Of a DNA stretch of 64,000 nt, positions 51,076-64,000 are shown one piece after another. The position numbers and the translations under genes were made by a program. A model generated the notes under the pieces. That model did no database searches, had not been told where the DNA came from, and was given only the letters and a program-made list of their open reading frames with translations. Source of the DNA: Taeniopygia guttata. Its lineage: Eukaryota; Chordata; Aves; Passeriformes; Estrildidae. Position 1 is the first letter of the stretch; each line of letters begins with the position of its first letter. The stretch is taken from NCBI RefSeq assembly GCF_048771995.1, contig NC_133043.1, positions 6,255,001-6,319,000 on the forward strand, written 5' to 3'.

Positions 51076-52677
51076 GGTTTTCCATGCATTTTACATGCAT
51101 GGAAATTTACAGTTACAGCTGAGCATGTTCTGGACTTCCCAGCCTGTTCCTCTCCTTTCTGCACCACTATCCTGTGCTGCTGAGGGGCTGCCTCGAGTTC
51201 TAGCCCAGAGGGAACAAGTGACACGGATCTTCAGGCTTCAGCTCCTTGTCTGAAGTGTTTTGTTGGGAGCTAACACAGACCAGAGTCTTCTGCTCGGGTT
51301 TCTGTTGCTGTGTGATTGCTCCCATCTCCAGGTTATGCTTTACAATCCTGTTATCCCAGAGCTGCTTCACAGCCTCTTGTCCCACAAACCTCTTTCCAAC
51401 TCATGTTTTTGCAGCTTGTCAAGTTTTCTTTGCCACTTTCCCCTACAACACCCTTTCCCTTTTTGTGATTTCTGAGCTTTCGGAGCTGCTTTTACATGAA
51501 GCCACAACCAAATCCTTCCTGAGGCTTCCTCATCCATTCTGCTGCTTCTGTTCCATTTCCTGGGAACTTTGAGCTGGTTTTCTCACTAAGTATATTGTCC
51601 AAGGCTTTAATAGCACCTACTTCTTCTCAGCTGCATACTTGAAGGAAACCCTTTATTTTTTTTTTTAATTTTTTTGCTCTTCACTGTCCTGTTGCATGCC
51701 AAGATAGTCTGAAAAAAATGCTTGTATGAAATTCTCTTTGCATTAAACTGGCCTGTGCAGCTTAGCAGAGTCTAGTGGACTTAACTGATCGTTTATTTTC
51801 CTTCATTCAGTTGTGAAAAAAGTTGTCCAGAGAGCAATTCACTCCAAATGGTTCAGGTCTGGATGAAACACTTTCTGAAAAGTGCTTATTTCTCTTCAGC
51901 TTCTGCTATTTCCAGCCTGCTGGGACTTAAAAATTCAGTGTAATGTTCAAACATTGGCACCTCTATCTGACGTATTCCCGGACATCATGAGTTGCACTTT
52001 GAACAGTGATGTTAATAGTGATAACATCCTGCTAACTCTTAATTAAGACTAGACAACATAGCAATGCTGCATTTATGCTCATCAGCTGATCATTTAAATT
52101 TAGTCTGATCTGATCACAAGCTCAGGCTTTTGAGAGGGACTGGAAAGTTGTATTACCTGGTAGGCATTTCTTCCCTGGTTGTGTCATGCAAAATTCAGTG
52201 TCAAACCATCAGCATATCTTCATTTGGCATTTGCATCTGGCCATGCAAACAGTTTTTAAACCCTTGCTGGCTCTTCAAACCCTGCTGCCCTTGATAGGCA
52301 GTTTTCAGCTCAAAGTCCTTCAGTGGCCTCTGAGCTCCAGACCTTGTGAGTCAGACATAGCAGAAATAACAGATTGCTGCATGTTTTGCTCGATTTGTGG
52401 TTAACACACACTGGAACTGGGAAATTAAGGAGACCTATAAATAGCAGCTCTTACATGTCCACCTGAGCCTGCTGAGCACTGGACCACCTGCAAGGAGAGC
52501 AGAGCTGGAGCTGAACACCTCCAGCCCCTGTGCTGTGAGCAGGGCAGAGCAGCCAGACCTCCCTCCCTCTCTGGGGGCAGAAAGAGCTGAGTGTGCCCTC
52601 GGTGGGCAGGCAGGAGCTGGGGCTGCCTGCTGGGATGCAGCTCCCAGCCAGGAGGGTGCACAGGGGGATGTGCAGAG
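51076..52677. other. Gene-poor region
   Basis: No exon recognised. A segment near 52185-52260 contains CATGCAAAATT, ATTTGCATC and CATGCAAAC octamer-like sites close together, a texture often seen in conserved regulatory DNA. Confidence 0.3.
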
Positions 52678-53109
52678 TGTGGGAATCCAGAGCTCCCCTC
52701 TGGCTGCCCTGGGACCCTGGCAGGGGTCAGGAACCCCCCTGGACAGAGCCCCCAGAGACACTGTCTGTGATCTCTGTCCATGGAAAAGAGTTTTCAATCT
52801 TACAGGATGAATTACAAGCTCTGAGTGTTTGATATAAGTAATAACTAAGTGTGGCATGAGTGCAAAAGTAAAATTTTAGGATTCTAGATTAGGGGTCCAA
52901 AGGGGACAAGATGGAGGAAATTGGGTGTGCCTTGTCCTTTTTCTCCTTATTCATGCCCTCCATGTTTCACTGTGGTGTTGGCATTTTTCTGTTGGTTTAG
53001 GCTGGGGACACACTGTCCAACGTAGGTGACAGATATTGGCACGTTATTGTAAATCCAGCACAGGTAGTTTGTGGTATTTAATGTTTGTAACATCCCACTG
53101 AGGGCAGAG
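52678..53109 (-). mobile_element. LTR fossil, inverted partial copy of 36923-37540
   Basis: The + strand is the reverse complement of the 3' two-thirds of the LTR at 36923-37540, starting TGTGGGAATCCAGAGC. The 5' third is absent. It is a truncated remnant. Confidence 0.85.
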
Positions 53110-56100
53110 GTTTTGGTTCATGAGGAGGTGCAGGCTCAGGTGAAACTCCCTCTGGATCCCCTCTTTCATGGCAGCTCCCTGCTAGCAGGGCTGGGCTGCT
53201 CTTTGCATGTTTCCCTCTCCAATTCAGCCACCTGGTTTTGCAGAGCTGTAGCAGCAATGGCCTGGTCCCTTCTGGAGCAGGTGATGGCCCAGAAGTGGGG
53301 AGGAGAAATCCAGAGACACGGGAAAGCTCGTGAGCCTCATCCTCCAGAGAATCCAGGATGGAGAGACATGGAAGAATGGCTTAAAGCTTTGCCAGGCAGA
53401 GCTCACCAGTGGCTCTGGCAATGCTGTTTCAGTGGAGTGAGCGCCTCATGAGCACCTTATTTCCATGTTTAAATCAGTCACCAGCTCCATGCCTTCCCCA
53501 CATGTAGATCCCATCAATAGCAGCTTTATGCAGGCAGGAGCAGAACCTGGGGACTGGAGCAGCAGCACGGTGTCAGGGGAAGTCAGTACAAATTGCTCCA
53601 TGGGCTGGACATTAAAGCAAGGAGTGATATCACTCTTAAAATAAGAAACTTCATGTAATGTGCTTTAATGGCTGAATAATTGCTGTGAGCAGAGAAAGAG
53701 GCTTTTGTGAGGGAGGATCAGTGAGAGCCAGGAGTGAGTGCTCATGACATCACGGCGTGCACAAGAGGAACTTTATTCTCACAGCTCCAGCAGAACGGCT
53801 CCTCAAGCTGCCAGTCCCAGATAACTCGGTGGGAGACTTTAGAGAAGAGTTAATAAAATGATTGATTTACAGCTGGAAAAAATTACAGCCTGAAAACTGG
53901 CAGGCTGACATTGTTTGAAAGATGTACTAGAAACCTCCCCCACTTTTTTTTTATTTCTTTTTAAGAAGAAGGTCATTTGCACCTAAATTTGGAGCTTGCA
54001 GCACTTGAACTGGTATTTTGGGGGACTCACTGTCAGTTACCCTTCATGGGAAACAGTTGTCAAACTATTATCATCCTAATTTAGCTGTGTAAAAATAGAT
54101 CTTAAAAGTCTGCACCTTCTTGTGGGAAGGAGTAGGTTTAAAATATTTTATTTTAATTTAATTTACCAGCTGTGGATCAGACCCAAAACCTTATTGCTGG
54201 GTTTGAGTGCAGCATGTTTTCTTTACTTGTTAGGAAAAACTGTCAACTTTGTCTCAATTCTATATATATTTTTAAGGGGGTTTACAAGCACAAGGCAAAC
54301 TAAGGGTCCTTTCACAACTTTTGGAGCTGGTCCATCGTATTTTTTTTTTATATTTACTTTGTAAAAATACTTCTTAAGGTTGAAACACATGATTTACTGT
54401 TGATAGAATCAAAATCCTGGGGACACTGCATTGTGTCTTTGCAGAGAAATAGTCTTTTTTTTTTTAGTGAAATTTCTCAGGCACGATGGTAGAGGCAGCT
54501 CCAGGAGACATTTGCAGCAAAAGGCAAAGGCATCCATAAAAAGTAGATGTTGAAAGGCAGCACTTTTATGCTTTCAATCTTCAACCACTCATTTAAAGCC
54601 ACATTTTTATTTTTGGTGTCAATATGTTTGATCCATCAGTTACACAGTTAATAAGGCACAAGTCTGGCTTTCAGAAATCTTTCATGGGCTTCCAAAGACG
54701 TAACAAAACTTACTCCAGACTGGATTTGACTCAGACTAGACATGGAAAAAAAAAACCAACACCTTCACAAATGCGCGTGCGAGTTGAGAGTAATCATGTA
54801 AGATGCAATGAACAGAAATCCGGAGGACATGGAGAAAAAAGAAAGGAAAATAAGGCCAAACATCAGCAATAAACACTTTGAGGCAGCCCCAAAGACTGTG
54901 ACATTATGTCCACAGCTCCTCTCTGTCACTGAAGCCACTTCAGAAAGCGAGTGTCTGAAAAAGAGCAACACAACTGATGAACTTTAGTCTCTCTCAGGAA
55001 GAAATGTAGGCTCTGTGTTGGCTTTTGCATGAGATAATTATCAAGCTGTTTGTGTTTTTAAAGAACAGAAAGGACCAAGGTAAACTACAGAGGGAGAGCA
55101 GTTGAAGAGGCTTAAAAATGTTCTGGTGTTTGAGTCGAATGGACTCTGAAGCCAGATGAGTTTTACCAAGAACTCATATCTTTATTTAATATAAATATAG
55201 AGATCTTATCTTCATCAGACAAAATCATTGGTGTATCAACAGCCTGTTATCACATTCTGTTGGAGGCTTGCCAACTAAATCTACTTAAGGAGTTGTGCTC
55301 TGTGCTAAAAACCTCCTAAACAACTCAACAACTCTCCCATGCTAAAAATAGCCCTCAGTTTTACCTAAATGTATGCTGACATGTCAAATAATTTCATTTC
55401 CTCCTTGGGAATGAGAGCCAAGGGATGGTTTTTGAATAAGGAGGCTTTTGGCAGTGCTTGGATTGATGCTCTCCTGACTTAGGGCAGTGCTGTCTGGAGG
55501 AAAAGATGTAATTTCAAAATACACTTGCATGAGAACAAAAATTATCTTAACAAGCCGTGTAGCTGATTAGGAACCCAGCAATGTAACATTCAGTGAGAAC
55601 TGTAAAAGGGGACATTTTAGAAGAACACAAATGCACAAGTACCACATCAAAACTAATTGACTGAAAAATGGTCTGGCGTAAAAATGGATCTCAAGTTAAA
55701 CACGGGCCAAAATCGCAATATAATGCAAATCCTCAGTCAAATCTCATTCAGGGATGTATGAAGATAACTTCTTTGCTTCTTAGTGTGTTTGAGGTCTTGT
55801 CCAAAACACCACATCCCACTTTGAATCCAGCAGAGCTGAAAGAGAGAGGAGTTACAGGCTGAGGTCAGGAGAGTGCTGCGAGGTCCCAGCAAGGACTGGG
55901 CAGTGCCACCAACTCATGGTTGTGTGATTCTAGGATTCTTCATCTGGAGCATTCTCATGATACCAATTTATTTTTTAGTGCAAATGTTTGTGTCTTTGTC
56001 ATAATGTTGTTTCTTATTGAATATTTTCTAACCACAGTGAAAGTTTTTCTTTCTTTTTATACTGCTGGTCTTTTAGTGTTTCCCATTTCTGGGGAGGTGA

Positions 56101-56569
56101 GATACAATGATTAGCTGAGCAGGCAGTCAGGCAATTCTTTAAAATGCCAGAGTGATTTTTTTTCTTTAAATTAAACCCCCAACTAAAACAGAAACCAGCA
56201 GCTCAGGGGTGGAAGCCACAGGAAGATTATTGTTAAGAAGAGAAGACCAGGAGGATAAAATGTGTAGCTTTTGAAAAGTCCTTTCTGTAATGACACAGTT
56301 CTCTCTGTTTGCAAATGACAGAATAAATTAAAAATATTTCTGCCAGTCTAAATATACTGATTTAGGGAGCCAAGGTTGCCTAATGGACTGGAATATCATC
56401 TCCATGTTTTCAATTTCCTCCATTTTACCCAAATCATTCACTTCAATAATTAAGGGATAATGAACCGAACAGTTTTCCCCTTTATACCAAACTCTCTCTG
56501 GATAGACATTCAAAACAATCATTAAAAATAAAAGGGAATCCTGTCTACAGAACATGCCTGCAGATAATG
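53110..56569. other. Gene-poor region
   Basis: AT-rich DNA without recognised exons, RNA genes or full repeats. Confidence 0.35.
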
Positions 56570-56945
56570 GGAAAATCCTTCACTGTCCCTCTCCTGGGGT
56601 GTCCTGACTACCCTTCCATCAGCTGCCATTCCTGGGGATGCTCTGAGGGACCATCCTCACTCTGGATGATCTCTCCAGACCCACATTCCTCACACAGACA
56701 CAAAATGGGTTTCCCAATATCCACCCTGACCCTTCCCTGCCATAGCTGAGGCTGTGTCCTCTGGTTCTGTCCGTGCTGTCCGGGGGCAGAGACCGACCCC
56801 ACCTGTCTGCAGCCTCCCTTCAGGAGCTGTGGAGGCAATGAGGGCACCTCTGAGCCTCCTCTTCTCCAGCTGAACAACCCCAACTCCTTCTGAGCCTCCT
56901 CTTCTCCAGCTGAACAACCCCAGCTCTACCAGTTCACTCTAGACT
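56570..56945 (-). mobile_element. CR1 LINE 3' part with an internal 40-bp duplication
   Basis: Reverse-complement CR1: CACCTCTGAGCCTCCTCTTC and TCCAGCTGAACAACCCCAGC are the diagnostic blocks. The 40-bp stretch 56851-56890 is repeated directly at 56891-56930. Confidence 0.88.
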
Positions 56946-57179
56946 GAGCTCGAGCAGGGAAAACCCAGCCTTGGCTTATTTCAGACCTTGCCTAAGCACA
57001 AAAGAATTTCTGCCGTGACCCACTTCGGTATCAGAGCTCGCTGCCCTCTCTGCTGACACACCCAAGGCGTCTCAGTGTCACCAGATGTCACAATTGTCCT
57101 CCCAGAGCTTTGTGCCTGCCCTGGTGCCCGTGCAGGGGCTGAGAGCTGCAGCAGGGAGCAGCACTCACATGCTTAGGGG

Positions 57180-57700
57180 CCGATGAATGCTGGGGTTGGA
57201 ATTCGCCATAACTTTTCTCATGAATTATATTCAAAGGGTATTAATTATGAACTCACTTGTCGATATTAAGCTGTTTCACTGTCCAAGAGGCAAAGCTGGC
57301 TTTGTGCTTCCCTCTGATGTACCAGCCACCTTCTCCCAACACTATCTCCATCTCACCCCCCTTTGTCCCCCAAATCAGGAAAGAATTTGCATTATTCCTC
57401 TGAAAGCGTTAATTGAGAGGAGAACAAACGGAGTTCCAGGCAATTGGAAGAAGCCTCATTACTGACTGAGGGCTTGTTTTGAATCAATGTCCATCGAAGC
57501 AACAATTGCACTGCCCTGGCCCGACACCAAAACCGTTCTGGCAGGGCTGGGCCAGGCAGAGACAGGGTTTTGTTCTCCAGGAGACAGTTGTGCACCTCTA
57601 ATGATGACCATTGCAGCCAGCTCCTGGCTGATTGCTGCACAGTCCAGTGCATCCTTTCCAGCATTAAACCCTTATTATCCAACAGCAGGATGAAGCCCAG
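57180..57700. promoter_or_regulatory. Candidate conserved noncoding element
   Basis: This segment is compositionally unlike its surroundings. It holds clustered homeodomain and POU-type cores: GAATTATATTC, GTATTAATTATG, ATTTGCATTATTC, GCGTTAATTGAG and CAACAATTG, with no repeat family, no long open frame with family resemblance and no decay. Such texture is typical of deeply conserved enhancers in gene deserts. Conservation itself was not tested. Confidence 0.35.
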
Positions 57701-59045
57701 GGCCCGGGACACGCCGGCCTCCACGCCGGGCAGCGGCTCCCAGACAATGTCACACTTCTCTGCCTGCAGACCACCCGCAGCACGAGGTGCCACTTGCAAT
57801 TAGGAGGGGTTTTTCTGCTTTGCCTGACTTTTTCTCAGCTAGAAAAGAGCTCCAGCCTGGGCCAGGGTGAGCCATGAAGGCTTTGCAGAGAGCCCAAAGG
57901 GATGAAATGCCTTCTGCTTCTCTGCACAGGAAAGGGGCACAGGGAAGGCTGCACGAGGTTTCAGCTGGGCTCTGCAGCATCTCCTGCAGCTTTTTTATTT
58001 TTCTCTTTCCTCTTGCTTTCTCTCCTTTCCCAAACTAGCATGGCAGCACTGCCATTGGCCCGAATTCCCATCTTCAGTCACTTCCAGTTCGCTGGATGGG
58101 ATGACCTCCTCCATCTCCAGGCATGTTAAGTGTCTAAGAAAGGCACAAAAGTCAATGTGGAAACAAAGGAGTCTAAGGCAGGGTCAAGGGTGTTCCTGCC
58201 TCTCTCCATTACCCTTAAGGACATCAGCCCATCGACTTCCTTTCTCCACAAATCACTGCCTGAAGGTGCTGCACTATCCTGAGTTGGCTGGTAATTCTTG
58301 AATGGGTGACGAGGATGTGTGGGATGGAAAGAGAAGAGTTTTCCCCAGCAGCATCCAGGGCTGCTTGGACTGAGAGATTTTGCTTTCAGCCCATCTGTAC
58401 TTTCTGGATGAGCAGTATAAGGGCTATAACCAGCATAAGGGTAGGCAGAATAAACTGCCCACTGGGCCAGCAGGCTTCTCCCCTGATGCTGGACAAGCTC
58501 TGTGGGATGATCTCTGATTCAGACAGAGCTTAGGGACACCCTGTTAGGGTAAGGGCAATCATTTTAGCAGCTTGCTTTGTGTCTGCTCGTTGTGACTGGC
58601 GCTGGAATACCAATGTGACAGAAACTGAGCTTTGGATAAAAGCTTTGCTAGCCTGAGCTCTACATGTGCAGCTCATCACCACCACAGTCCTCCTACAAGT
58701 GGCCAGCTGATCCAAAGTGCTCCTCAAACAATCCAATAGCAACTGTTTTCTCTAAACATTTACAACCAACAAAATGTGCCTGTGTACACTCAGCAGAGAG
58801 CCAAGGAGAACAACGGCAGCTGCTCCCCACATTCCTGCTGCAGCTTGTGTATATTCCAGTGCTTTTTAAAGCAGCTATTTACATTTTCAATTTTGGATAC
58901 CCCTTGGCTTCCTGAGAAGATTTGGCCAGCTCCAGGCCTGGTGAAAAGAGTGCATTGCCGTGACAGGCACAGCCACACTCCTCCCTGCCAGGCACAGGGG
59001 CGACACACACATGGACCTCTTGCTTTGCTTGTGACACCGAGTTGA

Positions 59046-59405
59046 TTTTTGCCTTTTCTTTCATATATTCCTTGCACATATTCCTTGCATATATTCCTTC
59101 CATATATTCCAGCTTTGTAGTCCATTATTGTAGCTTAGCTTCAGTGATTCCCAAGGCAGAAAGGCAAAACACATTCCAAAGTGCCTGTCCTATCTTGGCT
59201 CTCCTTAGAAACCAAGGCTGACACCAGCTCTTCAAGGCATGTTTTTTATAAACAATGCTTAGTCCTCATCTGAGGGAGGCAGATTTACAAGGTACTAGAA
59301 CTGGAGGATGACTTCACTGAGTGTGCTTCTAATTGGGGATTATTGTCAGATACGATAATTTGCAAAATCTATAAAAATTGCATAGGTGTTATGCAGGGTG
59401 TGCAT
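59046..59405. mobile_element. LTR-like interspersed repeat, copy B
   Basis: Sister of 50733-51075. It may extend to about 59510, where a TATATAAAGG box and a closing section occur that are missing from copy A. A short (ATATTCCTTGC)n slippage run lies at its start. It is an old, non-coding fossil. Confidence 0.55.
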
Positions 59406-60235
59406 TTTTGGTGCTTTCCACCTGACAACTTATGCATCTAAGGATCCTTATATAAAGGCAATCCCTTTAATCACCCAAACTGTGTCTGGCTCGTAATTCT
59501 AGGACCAGGAAAAAGGGCATCACTTGTCCTTATGAAAAAAAGCACTGGCACTTGGCAGCCTTACTGAAGTGTCCAGGCTGTGGTCAGTGCTGGACTGGTA
59601 CCTTGGGGCAGGGATGCTGCTGAGGGAATACTGCACCCCGTGGAAGGCTGAGAGCCACGGGAAACCACCCTGAACATCCCAGTTTCACCTGCAAACCAGC
59701 GTGGCAGCACTACAGCTCCTCTGCTTTCAAACTGCAGCCCCGCCACTGACAGAAGTTCAGAGGTTTTTTTTAGAGCTGGATCAGTTGTGTTGGCTTCAGC
59801 AACGAGCATCAACCCCTCACCAGGGTGGGGATTTCAGTCTTTCCCTCCTTAATGATGTCTCAGAGCAGCACAGTTCCCATCTCAGATGAGATCTTCCTGC
59901 CCAGAGAAGCAGTTCTGGCAAGAGAGCAGAGGGACAGGCAGTGCTGTGTGTGCTGGCAGGATCTCACTCCCCTTGGGAAGGCTGCACAGCACCAGGGTTG
60001 GTGTCCCTGCTGTTCCTTGTGGCCATTGCCAGGGGAGGTGTCTGCAGCCCTCTCACACCCCCTGGCATCGTTGTAGGAACGTTGCCTGTGGGTGTTTTTG
60101 GTAGGAAGGCAGCATGGCAGTGTCCCAGCTCTGGGAAGGGCTGCAGATGGGCCAGGCAGTGTTCTGCTGGCCAGAGAGCTCCCAGAGCATCCCCCAGGCA
60201 CGTCCCAAGGGCACAGCCCTGGCTGGAGCAGGGCC

Positions 60236-60262
60236 AGACAGACAGACAGACAGACAGACAGG
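60236..60262. repeat. (CAGA)n microsatellite
   Basis: About seven uninterrupted CAGA units. Confidence 0.9.
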
Positions 60263-62130
60263 CAGAGGTCAGCTCTCAGGGGGATTTGATGGGGAATTCT
60301 GACCCACAGTGCTGTGGCAAGTCAAGGCTTAAATTCCCTCTGAAAAACAAAGCTGGAGCTCATAGGTGGGGGTTACAAGGAGGCATGAGTGCTGTCTACA
60401 TGGTTAACACTTTGCTCTTTACAAAATATAAAATATGTGAGACTGCTGTGGCTGGTTTTGGAATCTCAGATCTTTCTGAGGTCTGCTAACAACATGCCTG
60501 GAAGCTGCAGGTAATTGAGAAGGTCAGGGGGAGAGGAAAAGGGTACTCTGGGGTTGTATTTGATGCCTCCTCTTCCTTCCCTTCTCTTTTCCCTGCCTGT
60601 GCATGGAGGGGATCCTCAAAGCCAAAGATATAGATTTATATTTGTTACATTCCAGGTGTTTTTTCCTTTGGATGGAAAGATAAAAAAGCCTTTTCATACA
60701 GCAAGACACAAGCGATCTTACATAGTAAACAAAATGCTGACTATTTAGGGCCAAAACCCTCCAGGGGGATTTTTAGAGCATTGCCCTAGGACCAGAAGGG
60801 AATTAGAATATCATGTGCAATGTGATAAAATATCCTGTAATTCCTTCTGCAGGGCATGAGCCCATAAACCCACGTGTTCCCCTGGTACAACGCAGGGACC
60901 TCCTTCTCTCCCCCAAGCTGCCTCCCATTCACTTTAATTACCTGGTATTTAATTTACCTGCACCACAGCAGGTATCCTGCATGGTTGGTCACCTTTAATG
61001 GCTGCTCAACAGGAGAGATTTAATTAAATTAGCAAGTTCAAAAACAAACCTGGAAATGAAGAGAAAATAGGCCTGGCATGTTAAACATAAAAAATATGAC
61101 TTAATAGTGACATTAACAAATGATGTTCACTACTAATTTTCCAAATGACCAAGTCTGATATCTGATGGAGATATAAGGAATTCTGATAATTCTCTTTTAA
61201 TCATTTTCTTTCACATGATGGAAGGTGGGAACTGCTCACCAGTAACACAGTGTGGGGCCCAAGGGGAGAGGCAATTCTTTATGGAAGAAAAGCTCAGGTT
61301 TTGTCTTGGTGCAGCACCAATGTGACCAGAAACCGAGACAGAGGGAGAGCAGAGTGCAGCAGGGTTTTAATCAGGGAGCAGGTTTTAATTGCCAGGCTCA
61401 GGAGAGCTGGCTGATCCATGTGCCAGCACCTCCAGAGAGAACATAAAGACCTGAGTGGTGTAAAGCACTGCAATTTCATAGCAGTTAACAGCAAGAGACC
61501 GTAAAATCTAAGTTGCTTTTTGCTTTAGCCTCCCCTTGAAGATCCATCTTCTTGTGCCTACGTGAATCTCTGATGAATTCCTAAGAGCCACGAGTTTATT
61601 TATATTTCTGTGCCACTCGTTGCTGTTTGCTCATCCCCTGTTAACTGCCACCATCTGCTTTCACCTCTGCGAGTTGTGCTGTGCATCCCATCTTGGACTC
61701 TGCTTTCACTCCCAGATTTCATAAATAAACCTTACAAAAAAAGGCAGTGGGAGCTGACACTGCCTGCAGTGTCTCGCTCCCTCAGTGGTTGATGTGGAGG
61801 AGCTTTGCAGTCCTGTAGCAGCTTTGTTTTCTCTTTGCTCACCTTTCGGAGCAGCTGTCCCTTTGTGGTTTTCCCTCTGCACGGTGTTGGGACCATTTCA
61901 GAGGTGTTTGCTGCTGTGGGGAGCACAGGGTGTGCCTGTGTGGGACGTGAGGGGACACGCTGTGCCTGGTTTGGTGTTCTTATTGCTGTGGGGGCTGATA
62001 ACACCTGCCCAGAGCCCCACCTGGGGTTAAAATGATGTGAAATGGCTCTGCCTGTCCTCTGGTCCTCATTCTGCACCCAGCACTGCTCAGGCAGAGGAGA
62101 CTTTTAGGCACTGCTAATGATTATAGGTGT
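60263..62130. other. Gene-poor region
   Basis: No recognised exon, RNA gene or repeat family. Confidence 0.35.
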
Positions 62131-62391
62131 ATGTCGGAATCTGAGGTATTGATGATCCTGAGGTTGTAGAAAGTCTCTGTCTGTCAGCCCCGCTGCCAAA
62201 GCAGAAGCCATAATTGGTCTGTGCTGGTTTCAAGGTTGTTTATTCTGTTTATCTCTAACATGTTCTGCTGCCCTGCCGCAGCTCTGTCCTGCAGGGCAGC
62301 GTGTGGGGCTCTGCCCTCAGTGGGATGGTACAAACATTAAATACCAGAAACTACCTGTGCTGGATTTACAATAACGTGTCAATATCTGTCT
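62131..62391 (+). mobile_element. LTR fossil, partial copy of 36923-37540 (5' part)
   Basis: It starts TGTCGGAATCTG and follows the 5' 260 bases of the LTR at 36923 almost base for base, then stops at AATATCTGTC. The strong identity shows that the two belong to one family and are not very old. Confidence 0.88.
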
Positions 62392-64000
62392 GAGAGACAC
62401 ACTGGAGCAATGGTCTGGTAGTTCTAAGCCCCCAAAACCCTCTCCATCCTCAAAACCCAACCCCCAAACAAAGGGAGCCAGTTCCTGCCTGGGGACATGC
62501 TGGGCACCCACAGGAAGGAGGCATTGCAAGGGTTAAGGCTCTTGGCAGCATTTCAGTGGCACGATGCAATAAAACATTTTATGGCATTTTTACAATATTG
62601 TGCAATGGGATTTCAAAACCTCAAAAGCAAACACTGCGTTAAAGTAAGATGCAGCTGAGCAGAGCCAGCCCAGCAGGTGAGGGTTGGTCTCCTTCCCCTC
62701 CTCTCTCCAGCCCTCCCTCCACCCTTGCAGCACCTTCTCCCCATGCCCTGGGCCTGCCCAGCTTCCCTGGTGCTTCCCAGAACATCTGTGCTGCGTTTGT
62801 GTGCGTGCCACATATTTCCACAGTGAGCACATCTTACATGTTGCTACAAACAGCCCCAATAAACACCCGGGCCAAGTGTGCCTGAATATTGCAGCATGTT
62901 AAACACCCTCAATCCCAATCCAGGGCCTTGTCATGGATAAATAACAACATAAAATAAATAAAAAAATAATAATCTCCTCTAGAGATGGGGTTCCATCGTT
63001 GCTGTTGTCCAGCAGGTTGTCTCTGAGTCAGAGAGCACCCAGGCTGTGTGAGCATCCTGGGGATGAACATTTGGTCCAGACACAGGACATGGGGTGGCTC
63101 AGGACCAAAGGGTTGTTCTGATCATCGTCTGTCACTGCTCCAGAAATGATGTTCCCTTCTGAATGTGCTGGAGAAGTAGAAAATTTGACTGCAGTTCCAA
63201 GGTAGATTTGAGCAGGACTGTTTCTGGTTCTTGGGGATCAGAGGACACCCCTTACAACATGCAGGATCTTTAATCCCCAAAGCTGGGTGGTGGAAAAGGC
63301 CTCTTTACCTCCCCCAAGTAAGATGTTCCTTCCCCATTTCAACCCTTCTGGTAACAACATGGGGCAGGAATGTACTTTTATAGCCGAGGCAGCAAAGAGG
63401 TTCTTCTGTAATCGCTTTATTCCAGGAACTGGCACTCTAAAAAAAAAATCCCAAACATCACAAAGCTTGGCATAAAATTGCACAAATTGGCAACACTACA
63501 TTCAGAGTGAGGCAAGCTAAGAAAAGCCTAATCCAATCTTCTGCTTTAGAGTAACAGCATCGTGGCAACAGACTGCCTGGGGTGGCTGGGAAAGAAGGGC
63601 TTGTCCCAGCATGGGATGTGTCCAGGTTCTCAGCAGAGCAGAAAGATTCACAGAGGAAGCCCCAGTGTTTGAACCTCTGCAGGCAGAGACATCTCCTGCC
63701 ATGGCTGATTTGTCTGATCAAACAGAGCAAATCCCTCACTCTGATCCTGCTGATGGCTCTGAATTGCTTTAACCATTGTGAAATGAGCCACACAATACAT
63801 TTCCAATGTAAGCAATTTTCTTTTTTCCTCCTTAACAGCTCTTTGGCCTGACTTCAGCAGGAGGCTCAGCTCCCTTGGAAGGTGCTGCTGAGGAACTGGG
63901 CTGTGTGAAGACTCACCTGAATTGCTTGCACTGTTTTTGTTTCCTCCTCTGGATTACTCAAATGCCTTCTATGACACAGCCCCAGCTGTTGCCAGAGATT
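62392..64000. other. Gene-poor region, right end
   Basis: No exon or repeat family was recognised. A short A-rich run lies at 62941-62970. Confidence 0.35.

Overview
The window reads as nuclear DNA of a bird, most likely a songbird: multi-exon vertebrate genes with GT-AG introns, several CR1 LINE tails, solo LTRs of avian ERV type, and compact GC-rich genes full of G-rich minisatellites, as is typical of avian microchromosomes. The species cannot be named from the sequence. All gene models were built by hand from splice sites, reading phase and remembered vertebrate protein sequences; no search was run.

Layout. (1) 1-17 kb, AT-rich: the last four coding exons of GSG1L2 (+) and a complete six-exon DHRS7C (-), tail to tail. 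These two genes are also neighbours on human 17p13. (2) 17-18.2 kb: an LTR-rich gap. (3) 18.2-28 kb, very GC-rich: BLOC1S3 (+) with an E-box promoter, CCDC61 (-, 13 coding exons, converging on BLOC1S3), and an ADP-ribosylarginine-hydrolase-like gene of the ARH1 family (-, seven exons). BLOC1S3 and CCDC61 are human 19q13.3 genes, so the window joins two human synteny blocks. (4) 28-36.5 kb: a compact USP42-like deubiquitinase gene (-, ten coding exons found), flanked by two related copies of a degenerate ~20-bp minisatellite in the same orientation. (5) 36.9-40.2 kb: a solo LTR with a perfect target-site duplication, then a purine-rich tract, a ~160-190-bp tandem repeat and about 620 bp of decayed TTAGGG telomere-like repeat. 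(6) 40.2-64 kb: no recognisable protein-coding gene, but AT-rich stretches that look like conserved regulatory DNA, CR1 tails and LTR remnants.

The genes do not form a pathway. DHRS7C is a muscle sarcoplasmic-reticulum dehydrogenase, BLOC1S3 a lysosome-related-organelle biogenesis subunit, CCDC61 a centriole/basal-body protein, the ARH1-like protein removes ADP-ribose from arginine, and the USP is a predicted deubiquitinase. The most interesting points are the mixed synteny, the telomere-like and satellite block, the short USP42 paralogue, and a minisatellite in the ARH1-like gene that has copied the last exon's splice acceptor together with an open reading frame.
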